Origin: Chloroflexota bacterium
GTDB lineage: Bacteria; Chloroflexota; Anaerolineae; Anaerolineales; Villigracilaceae
Length of the DNA: 64,000 nucleotides
Direction: 5' to 3'
NCBI GenBank assembly: GCA_016191845.1
Contig: JACPVF010000007.1
Coordinates: 62,001-126,000 of the forward strand
Part shown: positions 63,078 to 64,000 of the stretch, in pieces
Numbering within the stretch: the first letter of the stretch is position 1
Layout of the letters: every line of letters begins with the position of its first letter
Notes under the pieces: generated by a model
What the model was told of the DNA's origin: nothing
The model's input: the letters and a program-made list of their open reading frames with translations, nothing else
The model's database searches: none
Position numbers and translations under genes: made by a program

Positions 63078-63521
63078 TTACCTCCTCCAGTTCAACATGA
63101 TCAGCCCCAGCAGGCAGACGAAGATTCCCACGATGTTCACCCACGAGATCTTGTCCTTGAAGAGGAAGATCGCCACGGGCAGCAGGATCAGCGACGCGAC
63201 CACGTTGACCAGCACCGCGGCGATGCCCAGGTTCCAGCCCGAGCGATAGACCAGCAGGAATCCGAACTCTATTCCCACGATGGCCAGCGCCAGCAGAAAA
63301 CTGGCCCAGTTGAGCTGCTTCAACTCGAAGGCAAGTCCGTTCTGGGCGGGGAAGAAAAGAGTCGTCACCAGCGTAATTCCCAGCGCGACGGCGTAGGTCA
63401 CCACCAGCGAGATGGCGAAGTTGATATTCGATGGCACGCTCTTGGCGCTAAAGTGATATAGCGCGCTCGAACAGATGGCGAGGGTGATGGAGAAGTAGAA
63501 GAGGAACATATTCTTTTTCAT
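63078..63521 (-). CDS. Small EamA/EmrE-like four-helix transporter
   Basis: A 147-residue membrane protein with four to five helices (SITLAICSSALYHFSAKSV, ISLVVTYAVALGITLVTTLFF, WASFLLALAIVGIEFGFLL, AAVLVNVVASLILLPVAIFLF, WVNIVGIFVCLLGLIML). The pattern fits half-size EamA/DMT proteins that act as dimers, related to the ArnE/F flippases and small multidrug exporters. In this locus an undecaprenyl-sugar flippase role is possible. The ATG at 63521 is preferred to an upstream one inside a repeat. Two bases separate it from the TTG of the Cys-rich gene. Confidence 0.8.
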   Translation of the reverse strand: MKKNMFLFYFSITLAICSSALYHFSAKSVPSNINFAISLVVTYAVALGITLVTTLFFPAQNGLAFELKQLNWASFLLALAIVGIEFGFLLVYRSGWNLGIAAVLVNVVASLILLPVAIFLFKDKISWVNIVGIFVCLLGLIMLNWRR

Positions 63522-63528
63522 TTTTACC

Positions 63529-63632
63529 ACGAAGGGCACAAAGGAACACGAAGGACATTGAACCGCAAAGAGCGCGAAGTCCGCGAAGATTTAAAAGTTT
63601 TTTCTTAGCGTTCTCCGCGGCCTTCGCGGTTT
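63529..63632. repeat. CACGAAGGnCACAAAGG-type intergenic repeat
   Basis: CCACGAAGGGCACAAAGGAACACGAAGGACATTGAACCGCAAAG and the opposing AGCGTTCTCCGCGGCCTTCGCGGTTTA form a long imperfect inverted array, partly within the last codons of the gene at 63605. Relative of 40956-41085. Confidence 0.5.
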
Positions 63633-64000
63633 ATCTTTTGCAAAATCGTCAAAATAAACTCCGCCGTGCGTTGACCTGAGGTGGCGTCGGTGAAGGTGAT
63701 CTCGTCTTCCACGAATTTGCAGCGTTCCTGTGCGTCGACGGTGTGGTCTTTCAGGTAGAGATTCAGCGCATCGCGCAGTTCGGCCTCATCCTTGGCGACA
63801 CGTCCCGCTTTGGCGCGGCGGAAACGCTGATGGGTGGGCCAGTCGCCGATCTCCTTGAGGGACAGGGAAAACTTGTTCGGTTTGTTCCAGCCGCCAGGGA
63901 CGTCGATGGTGGCGGCGATCATGGGCGTGTCGTGGACAGCGGTCTCGACCAGCATGGTCGAGTAGACCGTCACCAGCACGTCCGAGTAAGCCATCATCGA
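63605..64000 (-). CDS. Partial surface-carbohydrate biosynthesis protein (GT-B-like C-terminus)
   Basis: The frame is open to the right edge, so only the last ~132 residues are seen. The segment AYSDVLVTVYSTMLVETAVHDTPMI has the donor-site pattern of CDP-glycerol/capsule-type GT-B transferases and parallels YNSTIGLEASIMGTPVL in the protein at 49573. The C-terminal ~80 residues are helical and charged (KAGRVAKDEAELRDALNLYL). Its last codons run into a repeat array, so the native stop may have been displaced. It continues the polysaccharide locus beyond the window. Confidence 0.7.
   Translation of the reverse strand, partial: SMMAYSDVLVTVYSTMLVETAVHDTPMIAATIDVPGGWNKPNKFSLSLKEIGDWPTHQRFRRAKAGRVAKDEAELRDALNLYLKDHTVDAQERCKFVEDEITFTDATSGQRTAEFILTILQKINREGRGER

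Overview
The window looks like chromosomal DNA of a GC-rich Chloroflexota bacterium, probably class Anaerolineae. This is inferred from the run of small lipoproteins with Thr/Pro-rich linkers and NBR1-type Ig-like domains, the HU-HIG histone-like protein, the codon use and the absence of outer-membrane genes. No rRNA, tRNA, transposase or CRISPR array was seen.

Left part (1-25 kb), housekeeping and cell surface. On the minus strand lie a T/P-linker membrane protein, a PpiC-type foldase lipoprotein, groES-groEL behind a perfect CIRCE operator, and two TPR membrane proteins. On the plus strand come trmD, an MFS carrier coupled to a BMP-family lipoprotein, then a complete BMP-type nucleoside-like ABC importer (binding lipoprotein, double ATPase, two permeases). 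Five consecutive lipoproteins with NBR1-like Ig domains follow, then queG and an XTP/dITP pyrophosphatase. A minus-strand pair, alpha/beta hydrolase and sensor histidine kinase, closes this part.

Right part (25-64 kb), a large surface-polysaccharide locus, nearly all on the minus strand. It holds five sulfotransferases and a fused ATP sulfurylase/APS kinase that would make their PAPS donor; GT2 glycosyltransferases; several GT-C-like membrane transferases; an O-antigen-ligase-like protein; a short Wzz-like protein; and a nonulosonic (sialic-like) acid set (NeuB, a NeuA-phosphatase fusion, a second CMP-sugar synthetase, two SDRs, a Gfo/Idh oxidoreductase, a DUF115 protein). Together these predict a sulfated, nonulosonic-acid-containing exopolysaccharide or glycoprotein glycan. 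The intergenic gaps are littered with several families of palindromic repeats, and some copies have entered reading frames.

The locus is interrupted at 41.8-46.5 kb by a plus-strand block. It starts with an HU-HIG gene and continues into a sharply AT-rich three-gene operon: a NurA-like nuclease, a HerA-like hexameric ATPase and a DUF4338 (DruA-like) protein. Tandem repeats and a perfect hairpin precede it, and interleaved inverted repeats follow it. I read this as a horizontally acquired, probable anti-phage or anti-plasmid defence cassette; it is the most interesting object in the window.
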